From assembly GCA_050013615.1 (NCBI GenBank), contig JBEKEX010000045.1, positions 1 to 14,282 of the forward strand: a stretch of DNA of 14,282 nucleotides. The letters run 5' to 3'. Below, piece by piece: positions 6,170 through 12,713 of the stretch; the stretch's first letter is position 1, and each line of letters opens with the position of its first letter. The position numbers were made by a program, and so were the translations under genes. The notes below the pieces were generated by a model. The model was not told the DNA's origin. It saw nothing but the letters and a program-made list of their open reading frames with translations, and did no database searches. This DNA is from JBEKEX01 sp050013615. Its GTDB lineage: Bacteria; Chloroflexota; Anaerolineae; Anaerolineales; Anaerolineaceae.

Positions 6170-6988
6170 TTGGAAAAATTGATCGATCCCATCGGTGTGT
6201 TCGATTCTGGCGTGGGGGGCCTTTCGGTGCTGCGCACCATCCGCCAGCAATTGCCCGGCCAGGACTTGATCTTCTTTGGCGACCAGGGGCACGTCCCCTA
6301 CGGCGCCCGTTCGATGGAAGAGATCCAGGCTTTCTCGGAGAGCATCACGCGTTATCTATTAGGACAAGGGGCGCGCCTGGTGGTGGTAGCCTGCAACACG
6401 GCGTCCGCTGCGGCGCTGCATTACTTGCGCCAAGCCTTCCCCCAGGTGCCGTTCGTGGGCATGGAGCCGGCTGTCAAGCCTGCCGCCGAGCAAACCCGCA
6501 CGGGCGTGGTGGGTGTGCTGGCCACACCGGCCACCTTCCAGGGAAAGCTGTATGCCTCGGTGGTGGAGCGCTTCGCCAAGGGTGTCATCCTGCTGCAGGA
6601 TACTTGTCCCGGGTTGGTGCAGCAGGTCGAAGCCGGAGACCTGGACGGCCCCAAGACCCGCCTCATCCTCGAGAGAGCCCTGCTGCCGATGCTGGAACAG
6701 CACATCGATACGGTAGTACTCGGTTGCACGCATTACCCCTTCGTCATCCCTCTCATCCAGAAAATTGCCGGCCCGCAGGTGAGAGTCATCGACCCCGCGC
6801 CCGCCGTGGCGCGGCAGACTGTGCACTTGCTGGAGAGCCTGGGAAACTCTGCTCCCGCCAACAAAATTGGACGGACGCGTTATCGCACCAGTGGCGACCC
6901 ACGCCATTTCGAGCAGTTATTGCAGTGCCTGATTGGAGCTGAGGGAGAAGCCGAACAGGCCCGCTGGCAGGGGACTTCCCTGGAATGA
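6170..6988 (+). CDS. murI: Glutamate racemase
   Basis: 272 residues. MurI interconverts L- and D-glutamate in the cytoplasm to supply D-Glu for peptidoglycan. The two catalytic cysteines are present, C75 in VVACNTASA and C186 in VLGCTHYP with H188. So are D12-S13 in FDSGVGG and the FFGDQGHVPYG segment (35-45), which differs from the usual GDTARxPYG. The start is TTG at 6170, chosen because GAGGT (6160-6164) precedes it at the right spacing and the protein then begins just before the conserved IGVFDSG; no nearer ATG exists. It follows the PuuD-like gene by 43 bases on the same strand. Confidence 0.96.
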   Translation: MEKLIDPIGVFDSGVGGLSVLRTIRQQLPGQDLIFFGDQGHVPYGARSMEEIQAFSESITRYLLGQGARLVVVACNTASAAALHYLRQAFPQVPFVGMEPAVKPAAEQTRTGVVGVLATPATFQGKLYASVVERFAKGVILLQDTCPGLVQQVEAGDLDGPKTRLILERALLPMLEQHIDTVVLGCTHYPFVIPLIQKIAGPQVRVIDPAPAVARQTVHLLESLGNSAPANKIGRTRYRTSGDPRHFEQLLQCLIGAEGEAEQARWQGTSLE

Positions 6989-7061
6989 CCCACTGACTTA
7001 TCGTCGCAAGAAACAGGGGGGAGTTGCATCGACTTGACATCTGTTACCGCTTTTACGCTTC

Positions 7062-7070
7062 TGGTATACT
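7062..7070 (+). promoter_or_regulatory. Extended -10 promoter ahead of the DUF3090 gene
   Basis: TGG plus TATACT (7065-7070) is an extended -10 with one mismatch. A perfect TTGACA lies at 7034-7039, but the spacer would be 25 bases, too long for a normal sigma-70 promoter, so the -35 partner is unclear. The gap 6989-7090 has no obvious terminator. Confidence 0.45.
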
Positions 7071-7090
7071 AACGGACAGGAGATTATTCC

Positions 7091-7618
7091 ATGCCTGAAA
7101 CCGAAATCGAGCTTGATCCAGTCACCCATATGACTTTTGATGCCGTCGGCAAGCCGGGCCAGCGCACTTTTTACTTCCAGGGTTGGAAAGACGACAAGAT
7201 CGTCACCTTGTTGATCGAGAAGGTGCAGATCCAATCGCTGGCGCTCGGCGTGGAGCAATTCCTGGATGAGTTGAGCAAGAAATTCCCTCAACTGTCCCCT
7301 GCCTCAGCCGATTTTGACGAAAGCAAGATGCACATCCAGCCTCCGGTAGATCCGCTCTTCCGGATTGGTGAATTCGAATTGGGGTACGATGGCCAGCGCG
7401 ACCGGATCAAGCTGCTCGCCCGCGAGATCCTCACTGAAGAAATGACGCGCGAGGACGCCCGGACAGCGAGCTTTTGGTGCACGCGCTCACAACTGCACAT
7501 ACTAGCCCAGTGGGGAGTGGAACTGACCGATCGCGGCCGTCCGATTTGCCCGCAGTGCGGACAACCCATGGACCCCGAGGGACATTTCTGTCCCAAGAAG
7601 AATGGGCACAAACACTAA
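7091..7618 (+). CDS. DUF3090 family protein with C-terminal zinc ribbon
   Basis: 175 residues matching the DUF3090 family (also modelled as TIGR03847), of unknown function. The first 110 residues form the conserved core (RTFYFQGWKDDKIVTLLIEKVQ and FRIGEFELGYD). The end carries a zinc-ribbon-like pattern, C153-x2-C156, C167 and H173, in CPQCGQPMD and HFCPKKNGH. AGGAGA at 7078-7083 is a strong ribosome-binding site. In Actinobacteria the family forms an uncharacterised three-gene system with a PI-kinase-like protein and a phosphomutase-like protein. Here the kinase-like gene follows directly; the phosphomutase-like one is not in the window. An intrinsic-terminator-like hairpin begins within the stop codon. 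Confidence 0.85.
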   Translation: MPETEIELDPVTHMTFDAVGKPGQRTFYFQGWKDDKIVTLLIEKVQIQSLALGVEQFLDELSKKFPQLSPASADFDESKMHIQPPVDPLFRIGEFELGYDGQRDRIKLLAREILTEEMTREDARTASFWCTRSQLHILAQWGVELTDRGRPICPQCGQPMDPEGHFCPKKNGHKH

Positions 7619-7638
7619 AGAGCCCTATGGGCTCTTTT
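7617..7638 (+). terminator. Terminator-like hairpin overlapping the DUF3090 stop
   Basis: AAAGAGCCC (7617-7625) pairs perfectly with GGGCTCTTT (7629-7637) around a TAT loop, ending in TTTT. It begins at the second base of the TAA stop. The U-run is short, so read-through to the next gene 17 bases on is plausible. Confidence 0.65.
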
Positions 7639-7654
7639 ACGATAATCCGCGGCG

Positions 7655-8389
7655 ATGAATCCAATTTCTGACGAGGAAACGATCTTGACCGTGCTTGAAG
7701 AGGGCAAGGTCGTTTTCCGCGGCCAGTTCAATTGGAGCTCCAATTACACATTCCTGGTGGATATCGAGCATCCCGCCGGCAAGCTCCAGGCGGTCTACAA
7801 ACCTACGCGCGGCGAGCGCCCCTTATGGGATTTCCCGGCCCGCTCGCTGGCAAAGCGCGAAGTCGCCGCTTACGTTTTGAGCGAGGCACTGGGCTGGCAA
7901 CTGGTGCCACCGACGATCTATCGCCGGCGCAAGCTACCGCTGGGCGCGGGTTCCATCCAGCTTTTCATCCCCAACGACCCGGATTGCCATTATTTCACCT
8001 TCACACCGGAAGACAAGGAACGCCTGCGCCCAGTGGCGCTCTTCGACCTGTTTGCCAACAACGCCGACCGCAAAGGCAGCCATATCATCAAGGATGATTC
8101 CGGCAAATTGTGGGCCATCGACCATGGCATCTGTTTCCACCGGGAATTCAAATTGCGCACGGTGGTCTGGGACTTCGCCGGACAAGCCATCCCGCAGGAA
8201 CTGGTGGGCGATATGCGCCGGGTGCTGGCTGAACTGGGCGACTTAGGTACCACCACTCTACGGCTCAAACCCTGGCTGAAGCTTGGCGAGATCAAGGCTT
8301 TGCGCCAGCGCATGCAGGCCTTGATCGTCGAGCCAGTCTTCCCTCTCCCTGACCCTCACCGGCGTTATTATCCATTCCCATTGATTTAA
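7655..8389 (+). CDS. SCO1664 family protein, PI3/4-kinase-like fold
   Basis: 244 residues of the SCO1664/TIGR03843 family, distantly related to phosphatidylinositol 3/4-kinases. Kinase-like landmarks are visible: a candidate ATP-binding lysine K49 in AVYKPTRGE, E69 in AKREVAAYVLSEALGW, a catalytic-loop-like DLFANNADRKGSHI (131-144, with D138) and a metal-site DHG (156-158) in WAIDHGICF. It is probably a protein or small-molecule kinase, substrate unknown. The ATG at 7655 has no Shine-Dalgarno sequence; GATAAT at 7641-7646 is placed for an almost leaderless transcript, or the gene is read through the hairpin from DUF3090. The next gene starts 17 bases after the stop. Known companions are DUF3090 and a histidine-phosphatase-like phosphomutase in Actinobacteria. 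Confidence 0.85.
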   Translation: MNPISDEETILTVLEEGKVVFRGQFNWSSNYTFLVDIEHPAGKLQAVYKPTRGERPLWDFPARSLAKREVAAYVLSEALGWQLVPPTIYRRRKLPLGAGSIQLFIPNDPDCHYFTFTPEDKERLRPVALFDLFANNADRKGSHIIKDDSGKLWAIDHGICFHREFKLRTVVWDFAGQAIPQELVGDMRRVLAELGDLGTTTLRLKPWLKLGEIKALRQRMQALIVEPVFPLPDPHRRYYPFPLI

Positions 8390-8406
8390 ACTCGAAGGAA
8401 TCATCC

Positions 8407-8997
8407 ATGAACGAGACATATTGGCTGGCCGGTTTGAATGCAGAAAACGAAATGGACGCGCCCACCGCAATCCAAAAGCTGCTCGCTTCCAGCGCCATCA
8501 AACCCCGCTGGGTCCAAGCCGTGCACTGGGTCAGCAGCGCTGAATACTGCCGGCAGCTTCCAAAAGACTTGTGTGCGCTCATCCCCGACATTCCTTCCCC
8601 ATTCTGTTGGCCCCAAGCCCCCTTGCTGGACCACCTTCTGCTGCAAAACCTCATCCGTTCCATCCTGTTGGATGAGGTCGAGTTGGCGCTGATCGGCCAG
8701 ACCGGCTCCCAAGGCTCAGCCGCCATGCTGCTCTCGTCGCCCCAGGCGGTGGGCCGTTACAACATTCTGCCATCTACCCGGGTGGAAAGCTGCCGGACTT
8801 TCCCGGACAAAGTCGACTCGGCCATTTTGAAAGGTGTGCCCGCCGCGCAGCGGCTGGTTGCAAAAGAGAACGATGTGGTATGGCAGATGAATTCACTGGT
8901 GCAGATGATGCTGGCGGAGAAGAAATTGGAAGGGCTGTTGCGGAGCAGAGCACCGCGTGGCAGCGGCACCCTGGTAATTCGGATAGAATTGGTATAA
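8407..8997 (+). CDS. Hypothetical protein, possible degenerate thiolase-like fold
   Basis: 196 residues; I do not firmly recognise it. The N-terminus has an AIQKLLASSAIKPRWVQAVHW segment (about 21-41), and a middle stretch reads LLDEVELALIGQTGSQGSAA (about 87-106), then MLLSSPQAVGRYN. The order and spacing recall the N-terminal half of thiolase-fold enzymes (an A-I-x2-L-L opening and a G-x-V-x-L-A-L-x-G strand), but no cysteine stands where a thiolase nucleophile would, and the protein is half the usual length. That resemblance is weak pattern recognition only. There is no signal peptide or membrane segment. AAGGAA at 8395-8400 is the ribosome-binding site. It lies 17 bases after the SCO1664-like gene and 10 bases before folK, so it is probably in the same transcript as the former. 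Confidence 0.7.
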   Translation: MNETYWLAGLNAENEMDAPTAIQKLLASSAIKPRWVQAVHWVSSAEYCRQLPKDLCALIPDIPSPFCWPQAPLLDHLLLQNLIRSILLDEVELALIGQTGSQGSAAMLLSSPQAVGRYNILPSTRVESCRTFPDKVDSAILKGVPAAQRLVAKENDVVWQMNSLVQMMLAEKKLEGLLRSRAPRGSGTLVIRIELV

Positions 8998-9000
8998 AAT
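8995..9000 (+). promoter_or_regulatory. Possible -10 for a leaderless folK transcript
   Basis: TAAAAT, one mismatch from consensus, ends eight bases before the folK ATG and overlaps the stop of the preceding gene. The overlapping TATAAA (8993-8998) is an alternative. There is no clear -35 and no Shine-Dalgarno sequence before the ATG. Confidence 0.3.
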
Positions 9001-9007
9001 AACCCTC

Positions 9008-9490
9008 ATGGCACACCGGGTGTATTTGGGACTGGGCACCAACCTGGGTGACCGGTCGGAAAACTTGAGGGCGGCCGCGAATGCCTTATTACCCAACGTG
9101 AAAGTGCTGCGCGAGTCGCCAGTTTATGAAACAGCCCCCTGGGGTTATGCCCAGCAGCCTGCCTTTCTCAACCAGGTAATCGAGATCGAAACCCGGCTAA
9201 CTCCCCTCAAGCTGCTGGCTTATGTCAAGGCTGTCGAAGTCTGGCTGGGCCGTGCCCCGACCTTTCGCTACGGGCCGCGCCTGATCGACATCGATATTTT
9301 GCTGTACGACGACCTCGTCTTGCAGACCCCGGAACTGATCATCCCGCACCCTCACCTCACGGAGCGTGCCTTCGTCCTCGTCCCCCTGGCCGACCTGGCT
9401 CCTGATTTAAAGCTTCCCAACACCGAACAGACCGTCCGGGAGCTTTTGCTTATATGTGACCGAGACGGAGTCAGGCAATTCAGTATTTAA
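9008..9490 (+). CDS. folK: 2-amino-4-hydroxy-6-hydroxymethyldihydropteridine diphosphokinase (HPPK)
   Basis: 160 residues, the normal HPPK length. It transfers pyrophosphate from ATP to 6-hydroxymethyl-dihydropterin, just before FolP in folate synthesis. Conserved parts are GLGTNLGDR (8-16), SPVYETAPWG (37-46), FLNQV (53-57), R87 to R91 in RYGPR, the Mg-binding pair D94 and D96 in LIDIDILLYDD, and IPHPHLTERAFVL. The ATG at 9008 is the only start fitting the family; it has no ribosome-binding site and may be leaderless. folB is not in the window; folP lies downstream, beyond one unrelated gene. Confidence 0.97.
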   Translation: MAHRVYLGLGTNLGDRSENLRAAANALLPNVKVLRESPVYETAPWGYAQQPAFLNQVIEIETRLTPLKLLAYVKAVEVWLGRAPTFRYGPRLIDIDILLYDDLVLQTPELIIPHPHLTERAFVLVPLADLAPDLKLPNTEQTVRELLLICDRDGVRQFSI

Positions 9491-9507
9491 ACCAAAGGAA
9501 AAATCCC

Positions 9508-9975
9508 ATGGCAAGGACTTTTCAGGCCAAGATCGAACCCAGCCGCGGCTGGAGTTGCGTCCAAATCCCGCCCGAGGTAAGCGAAATACTGGGAGCAAAA
9601 GGGCGCACAGCCGTTACCCTCACCATCAACGGCACACCCTTCCGCACCTCGCTCTTCCCCAACAGCGACGGAACACACTTCATGTTGATCAATAAAGCCA
9701 TGCAAAAGGCGGCCAACGTTAAACTCTTCGACACGCCAACCTTTACCGTCGAAGCGGACACCCAGCCTCGCACACTGGAAGCGCCTGCAGACCTGGCTGC
9801 AGCCCTGGAAGCCTCGCCCATCGCCAGACAGGTGTTCGAGGGCTATTCATATTCTCACCGGAGAGCGTGGCTGGCATATGTCGAGGAGGCCAAGAAACCC
9901 GAGACACGCCAGCGTCATATTGACAAAGTAATTAAATCCTTGAAAGAGCTTGCCGCAAAAAAGAGTGCCGGTTGA
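9508..9975 (+). CDS. YdeI/OmpD-associated family protein (DUF1905 plus bacteriocin-protection domain)
   Basis: 155 residues with two adjoining small domains. The DUF1905-type beta barrel (about 1-85) shows the usual G/P/G landmarks (WSCVQIPPEVSEILGAKGR and INGTPFRTSL). The C-terminal YdeI/OmpD-associated helical segment (about 92-150) has FEGYSYSHRRAWLAYVEEAK followed by the characteristic ETRQRHIDK. Members are cytoplasmic proteins of unclear function; the 'bacteriocin-protection' name comes from a few cases and should not be over-read. A good ribosome-binding site, AAAGGAAAA, lies at 9494-9502. It sits between folK and folP, 17 bases after folK, so it is cotranscribed with folK. Family call is good, function unknown. 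Confidence 0.85.
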   Translation: MARTFQAKIEPSRGWSCVQIPPEVSEILGAKGRTAVTLTINGTPFRTSLFPNSDGTHFMLINKAMQKAANVKLFDTPTFTVEADTQPRTLEAPADLAAALEASPIARQVFEGYSYSHRRAWLAYVEEAKKPETRQRHIDKVIKSLKELAAKKSAG

Positions 9976-9990
9976 GGCAGGTGCATAGGT

Positions 9991-9996
9991 TATAAT
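9991..9996 (+). promoter_or_regulatory. -10 element ahead of folP
   Basis: A perfect TATAAT within GGTTATAATTC (9988-9998). No -35 is visible at normal spacing; TTGAGG (9972-9977) is only 13 bases away. Transcription would begin near 10003 and give a short leader to the ATG at 10032. The same 11 bases occur before lpdA (12648-12658). Confidence 0.45.
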
Positions 9997-10031
9997 TCCA
10001 GTCAACCAGTTATCATATGAGGGGTTTTGTC

Positions 10032-10886
10032 ATGTATCCACTTCCATTTGGACAACGCACGTATATAATGGGCATCCTGAACGTCACCCCTGACAGTTTT
10101 TCAGGTGACGGGTTGATCGCCCGCGGCGACGTCATCCGCGCTGCCTTGGTGCAGGCCACCCAATTCGTCACGGCTGGTGCCGACATTATCGATATTGGCG
10201 GTGAGAGCACCCGTCCGGGTGCCCAACCCGTGAGCGCAGAAGAAGAGCTCGAGCGGGTGCTGCCGGTTATTCGCGAGTTGCGCCGCGCCGACCTGGATAC
10301 CATCCTGTCCGTCGATACCTACAAGGCCAGCGTAGCCGAAGCGGCGATGGAAGCCGGCGCCGATTGGATCAACGACTGCTGGGCATTGCGCGCCGACCCA
10401 AAGATGGCCGCCACCGTCGCCCGGCACGGCGTGCCGGTGATCCTGATGCACAACCGCAGCAAGCCCGGTACAGAGGAGTTGAACGAACGCCTGGGCGGAC
10501 GTTACGTTGGCAGCCAATACGAAGACCTGATGGGTGAGGTCAAGACGGAATTGATGCAGAGTGTGGAGCTGGCACAAAAGGCCGGCATCGCCGAAGACCG
10601 CATCATCCTTGACCCCGGCATCGGCTTCGGCAAGACCGTCTCGCAGAACCTGGAATTAATCGACCGCCTGGCTGAGATCAAAGCGCTAGGGTACCCGGTG
10701 CTGGTGGGGCCTTCGCGCAAGTCATTCATCGGTTACACGCTGGATTTACCGCCCAACCAACGCCTGGAAGGTACGGCCGCCAGCGTGGCCGTCAGCGTGG
10801 TACGCGGCGCCGATATCGTGCGCGTTCACGACGTGGAGGTTATGGCACGCGTGGCCAAAATGACCGACGCTATCGCTCGCCACTGA
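10032..10886 (+). CDS. folP: Dihydropteroate synthase
   Basis: 284 residues from the chosen start. It condenses dihydropterin pyrophosphate with p-aminobenzoate in folate synthesis, in the cytoplasm, and is the sulfonamide target family. The TIM-barrel signatures are all visible: MGILNVTPDSFSGDG at the N-terminus, DIIDIGGESTRPGA, LSVDTYKA, WINDCW, VILMHN, ILDPGIGFGKT, VGPSRKSFIG and the C-terminal RVHDV. An upstream in-frame ATG at 10017 would add five residues but has no ribosome-binding site, while GAGGGG (10019-10024) sits seven bases before the ATG at 10032. It follows the YdeI-like gene by about 55 bases, with a perfect TATAAT between, so it may be expressed both on its own and from the folK message. 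There is no terminator before the next gene. Confidence 0.97.
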   Translation: MYPLPFGQRTYIMGILNVTPDSFSGDGLIARGDVIRAALVQATQFVTAGADIIDIGGESTRPGAQPVSAEEELERVLPVIRELRRADLDTILSVDTYKASVAEAAMEAGADWINDCWALRADPKMAATVARHGVPVILMHNRSKPGTEELNERLGGRYVGSQYEDLMGEVKTELMQSVELAQKAGIAEDRIILDPGIGFGKTVSQNLELIDRLAEIKALGYPVLVGPSRKSFIGYTLDLPPNQRLEGTAASVAVSVVRGADIVRVHDVEVMARVAKMTDAIARH

Positions 10887-10904
10887 ACATGCCGTAAATA
10901 GCAC

Positions 10905-12614
10905 ATGTTGGTTACCATCCCGATCTGGGTCTATATTCTGTTGATGCCCCTGCCCTACGGCTGGGCAATGCAGATGCTGATTTCCAAATGGTTCAAGGAA
11001 CCTGAAGAAAGCGCCAACCTGGCAGTGGTATGGCTGCTGGGCCTGCTGACACTCACAACTCTGGCGTCTGTTTTCTCGTTTTTTATTTCGATCAACCTGC
11101 TTGCCCATGCCTTGCTCCTGGCAGGTGCAGTGATCATCACTTTCATTTGGTCGCGCACACATCATGGCGCTATAGCACGCTGGTTCCAAAGCGCAAAAGC
11201 CATCCACGGCTTGGCCTGGCTGTTGTTGGGTTTTGCCGTTCTCACCACGCTGGAAATCGCCACACGCGTTCCATCCAATCCTGACACAGGCCTATACCAT
11301 GCCCAAGCCATTCACTGGATCGAAAACTACCCGGTTGTGCCGGGCCTTGGCAATTTGCATTCTCGCTTGGCCTTCAACTCCAGTTGGCTGGTGACCAATG
11401 CCCTGTTCAGCTTCATTTTTCTTGGCGGGCAATCGTTCCACCTGGTGGCATCTGTTCTCTTCCTGGTCGTCCTTTTCTATTCAGGCAGTGCAGCTTCACA
11501 GTTGCTGAAAAACGGCCTCAAGTTCAGCAGTCTTTTCAAAGTTTTTCTCCTGCCAGTAGCTTTCTACGTTCTGGCATCCGAAGTGTCCTCGCCCGGCACT
11601 GATTTGCCCGTCACGCTGATCATCTGGGTGGTGCTGGCCGAGTGGCTGACCATGTTGGAAAACAACCACAAACCCTCGCATACATGCGCAGTCGTCCTTT
11701 TCATGATCACGATCTATGCCGTTACCATCAAACTTTCATCTGCACCTTTGGTTCTAGTCGGTGTGTGGCTGGTTTTTGCGAGCGACGTAAAGCGCCAGGT
11801 AAACTCACTGCTCAAGTGTGCTGCACTTGGGTTAATGGTCGCGTTACCATGGCTGGGACGTAATATCATCGTTTCTGGTTATTTAATCTACCCCTTTCCC
11901 GCCATCGATCTTTTTAAGGTAGATTGGAAAATCCCCATAGCCCAAGCATTTGACGATCAAATGGCAATTCAAAGTTGGGGAAAAATTCCAGGTCACGATA
12001 TTGGTGTTGTCGCCAAAATGCCCCTTATGCAATGGTTCCGCGAATGGTGGGCTAATCTGACCACTTTCCGCCGTTGGGTATTGGAAGATATCATTGTTAT
12101 GCCCTTTATACTCGCATTGTATGGCGTGGTCAGCCGCACTTTTCAACGCGCGAGTCTGAAATTCATTACTCCTCTTTGGCCTGTCTATTTAGTTACATAT
12201 ACCGGTGTTGCTTTTTGGTTCTTCGGTTCCCCCGACTTTCGTTTTGGATATGGTTTCTTGATGGCCGCGCTATTCTTGTCGATATCCCCCTGGTTCATAT
12301 TATTACGAAACCTGTTTTCTTTAAGTGACACAACCCTGGCATCCTTGTTGCTTGTCATTTTGATTGGTTTTCAAGCGTTCACCCTTTATAAATCAGTGGA
12401 ATGGCGAACGCTTCCATCACGCCTGATTTTGCCTGCAGATTACAAATCATTGCCTACCGCTCCTTGTCAATTAGCAAATGCAATAGTATTACAGCCCGAT
12501 AAAGACTCGTGGAGTGAATGCTGGTATAACGCCTTTCCTTGCACGCCTAAATGTAATTCTAACGTTACCTTGCGTGGCACCTCATGGGGTGATGGTTTCC
12601 GCTACCCGCCTTGA
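10905..12614 (+). CDS. Large polytopic membrane protein (LIC_10190-like, GT-C-type topology)
   Basis: 569 residues with about a dozen hydrophobic segments. A conserved periplasmic-type loop carries PDTGLYHAQAIHWIENYPVV (D127 to H132 and beyond), then GLGNLHSRLAFNSSW, which I associate with the LIC_10190 family of membrane proteins. The acidic residue in the first loop and overall layout resemble GT-C glycosyltransferases, so a role in making a cell-surface glycan is possible but unproven. The C-terminus is a soluble tail rich in cysteine (CQL, CWYNAFPCTPKC). The start ATG at 10905 has no ribosome-binding site. It begins 18 bases after folP. Base composition falls along the gene: bases 12301-12360 hold 23 G+C of 60, against 41 of 60 at 13561-13620 in lpdA, which suggests a different origin or relaxed selection. 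Confidence 0.65.
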   Translation: MLVTIPIWVYILLMPLPYGWAMQMLISKWFKEPEESANLAVVWLLGLLTLTTLASVFSFFISINLLAHALLLAGAVIITFIWSRTHHGAIARWFQSAKAIHGLAWLLLGFAVLTTLEIATRVPSNPDTGLYHAQAIHWIENYPVVPGLGNLHSRLAFNSSWLVTNALFSFIFLGGQSFHLVASVLFLVVLFYSGSAASQLLKNGLKFSSLFKVFLLPVAFYVLASEVSSPGTDLPVTLIIWVVLAEWLTMLENNHKPSHTCAVVLFMITIYAVTIKLSSAPLVLVGVWLVFASDVKRQVNSLLKCAALGLMVALPWLGRNIIVSGYLIYPFPAIDLFKVDWKIPIAQAFDDQMAIQSWGKIPGHDIGVVAKMPLMQWFREWWANLTTFRRWVLEDIIVMPFILALYGVVSRTFQRASLKFITPLWPVYLVTYTGVAFWFFGSPDFRFGYGFLMAALFLSISPWFILLRNLFSLSDTTLASLLLVILIGFQAFTLYKSVEWRTLPSRLILPADYKSLPTAPCQLANAIVLQPDKDSWSECWYNAFPCTPKCNSNVTLRGTSWGDGFRYPP

Positions 12615-12650
12615 CCTACACAAGAAGCTGGGCAACCTCATAAAATTGGT

Positions 12651-12656
12651 TATAAT
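12651..12656 (+). promoter_or_regulatory. -10 element ahead of lpdA
   Basis: A perfect TATAAT in GGTTATAATTC (12648-12658). No -35 is visible 16-18 bases upstream; the only TTGACC (12611-12616) is too far. Transcription would begin near 12663, with a leader of about 50 bases. Confidence 0.5.
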
Positions 12657-12713
12657 TCAACCCGTCAAAGCACTGCGAATTCCATGTCATGCGCATGGTG
12701 ATAAGGAGCACTT

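Noticed and set aside
5727..6182. 151-aa plus-strand frame within the PuuD-like gene
   Set aside because: Shifted reading of a gene whose own catalytic triad is complete; composition is unlike a protein.
6359..6907. 182-aa open frame on the minus strand opposite murI
   Set aside because: murI is intact with both catalytic cysteines; the antisense frame is rich in His, Gly and Arg, typical of a shadow.
10017..10031. Five-residue longer start for folP
   Set aside because: The ATG at 10017 overlaps the region of the Shine-Dalgarno sequence that serves the ATG at 10032 and has none of its own.
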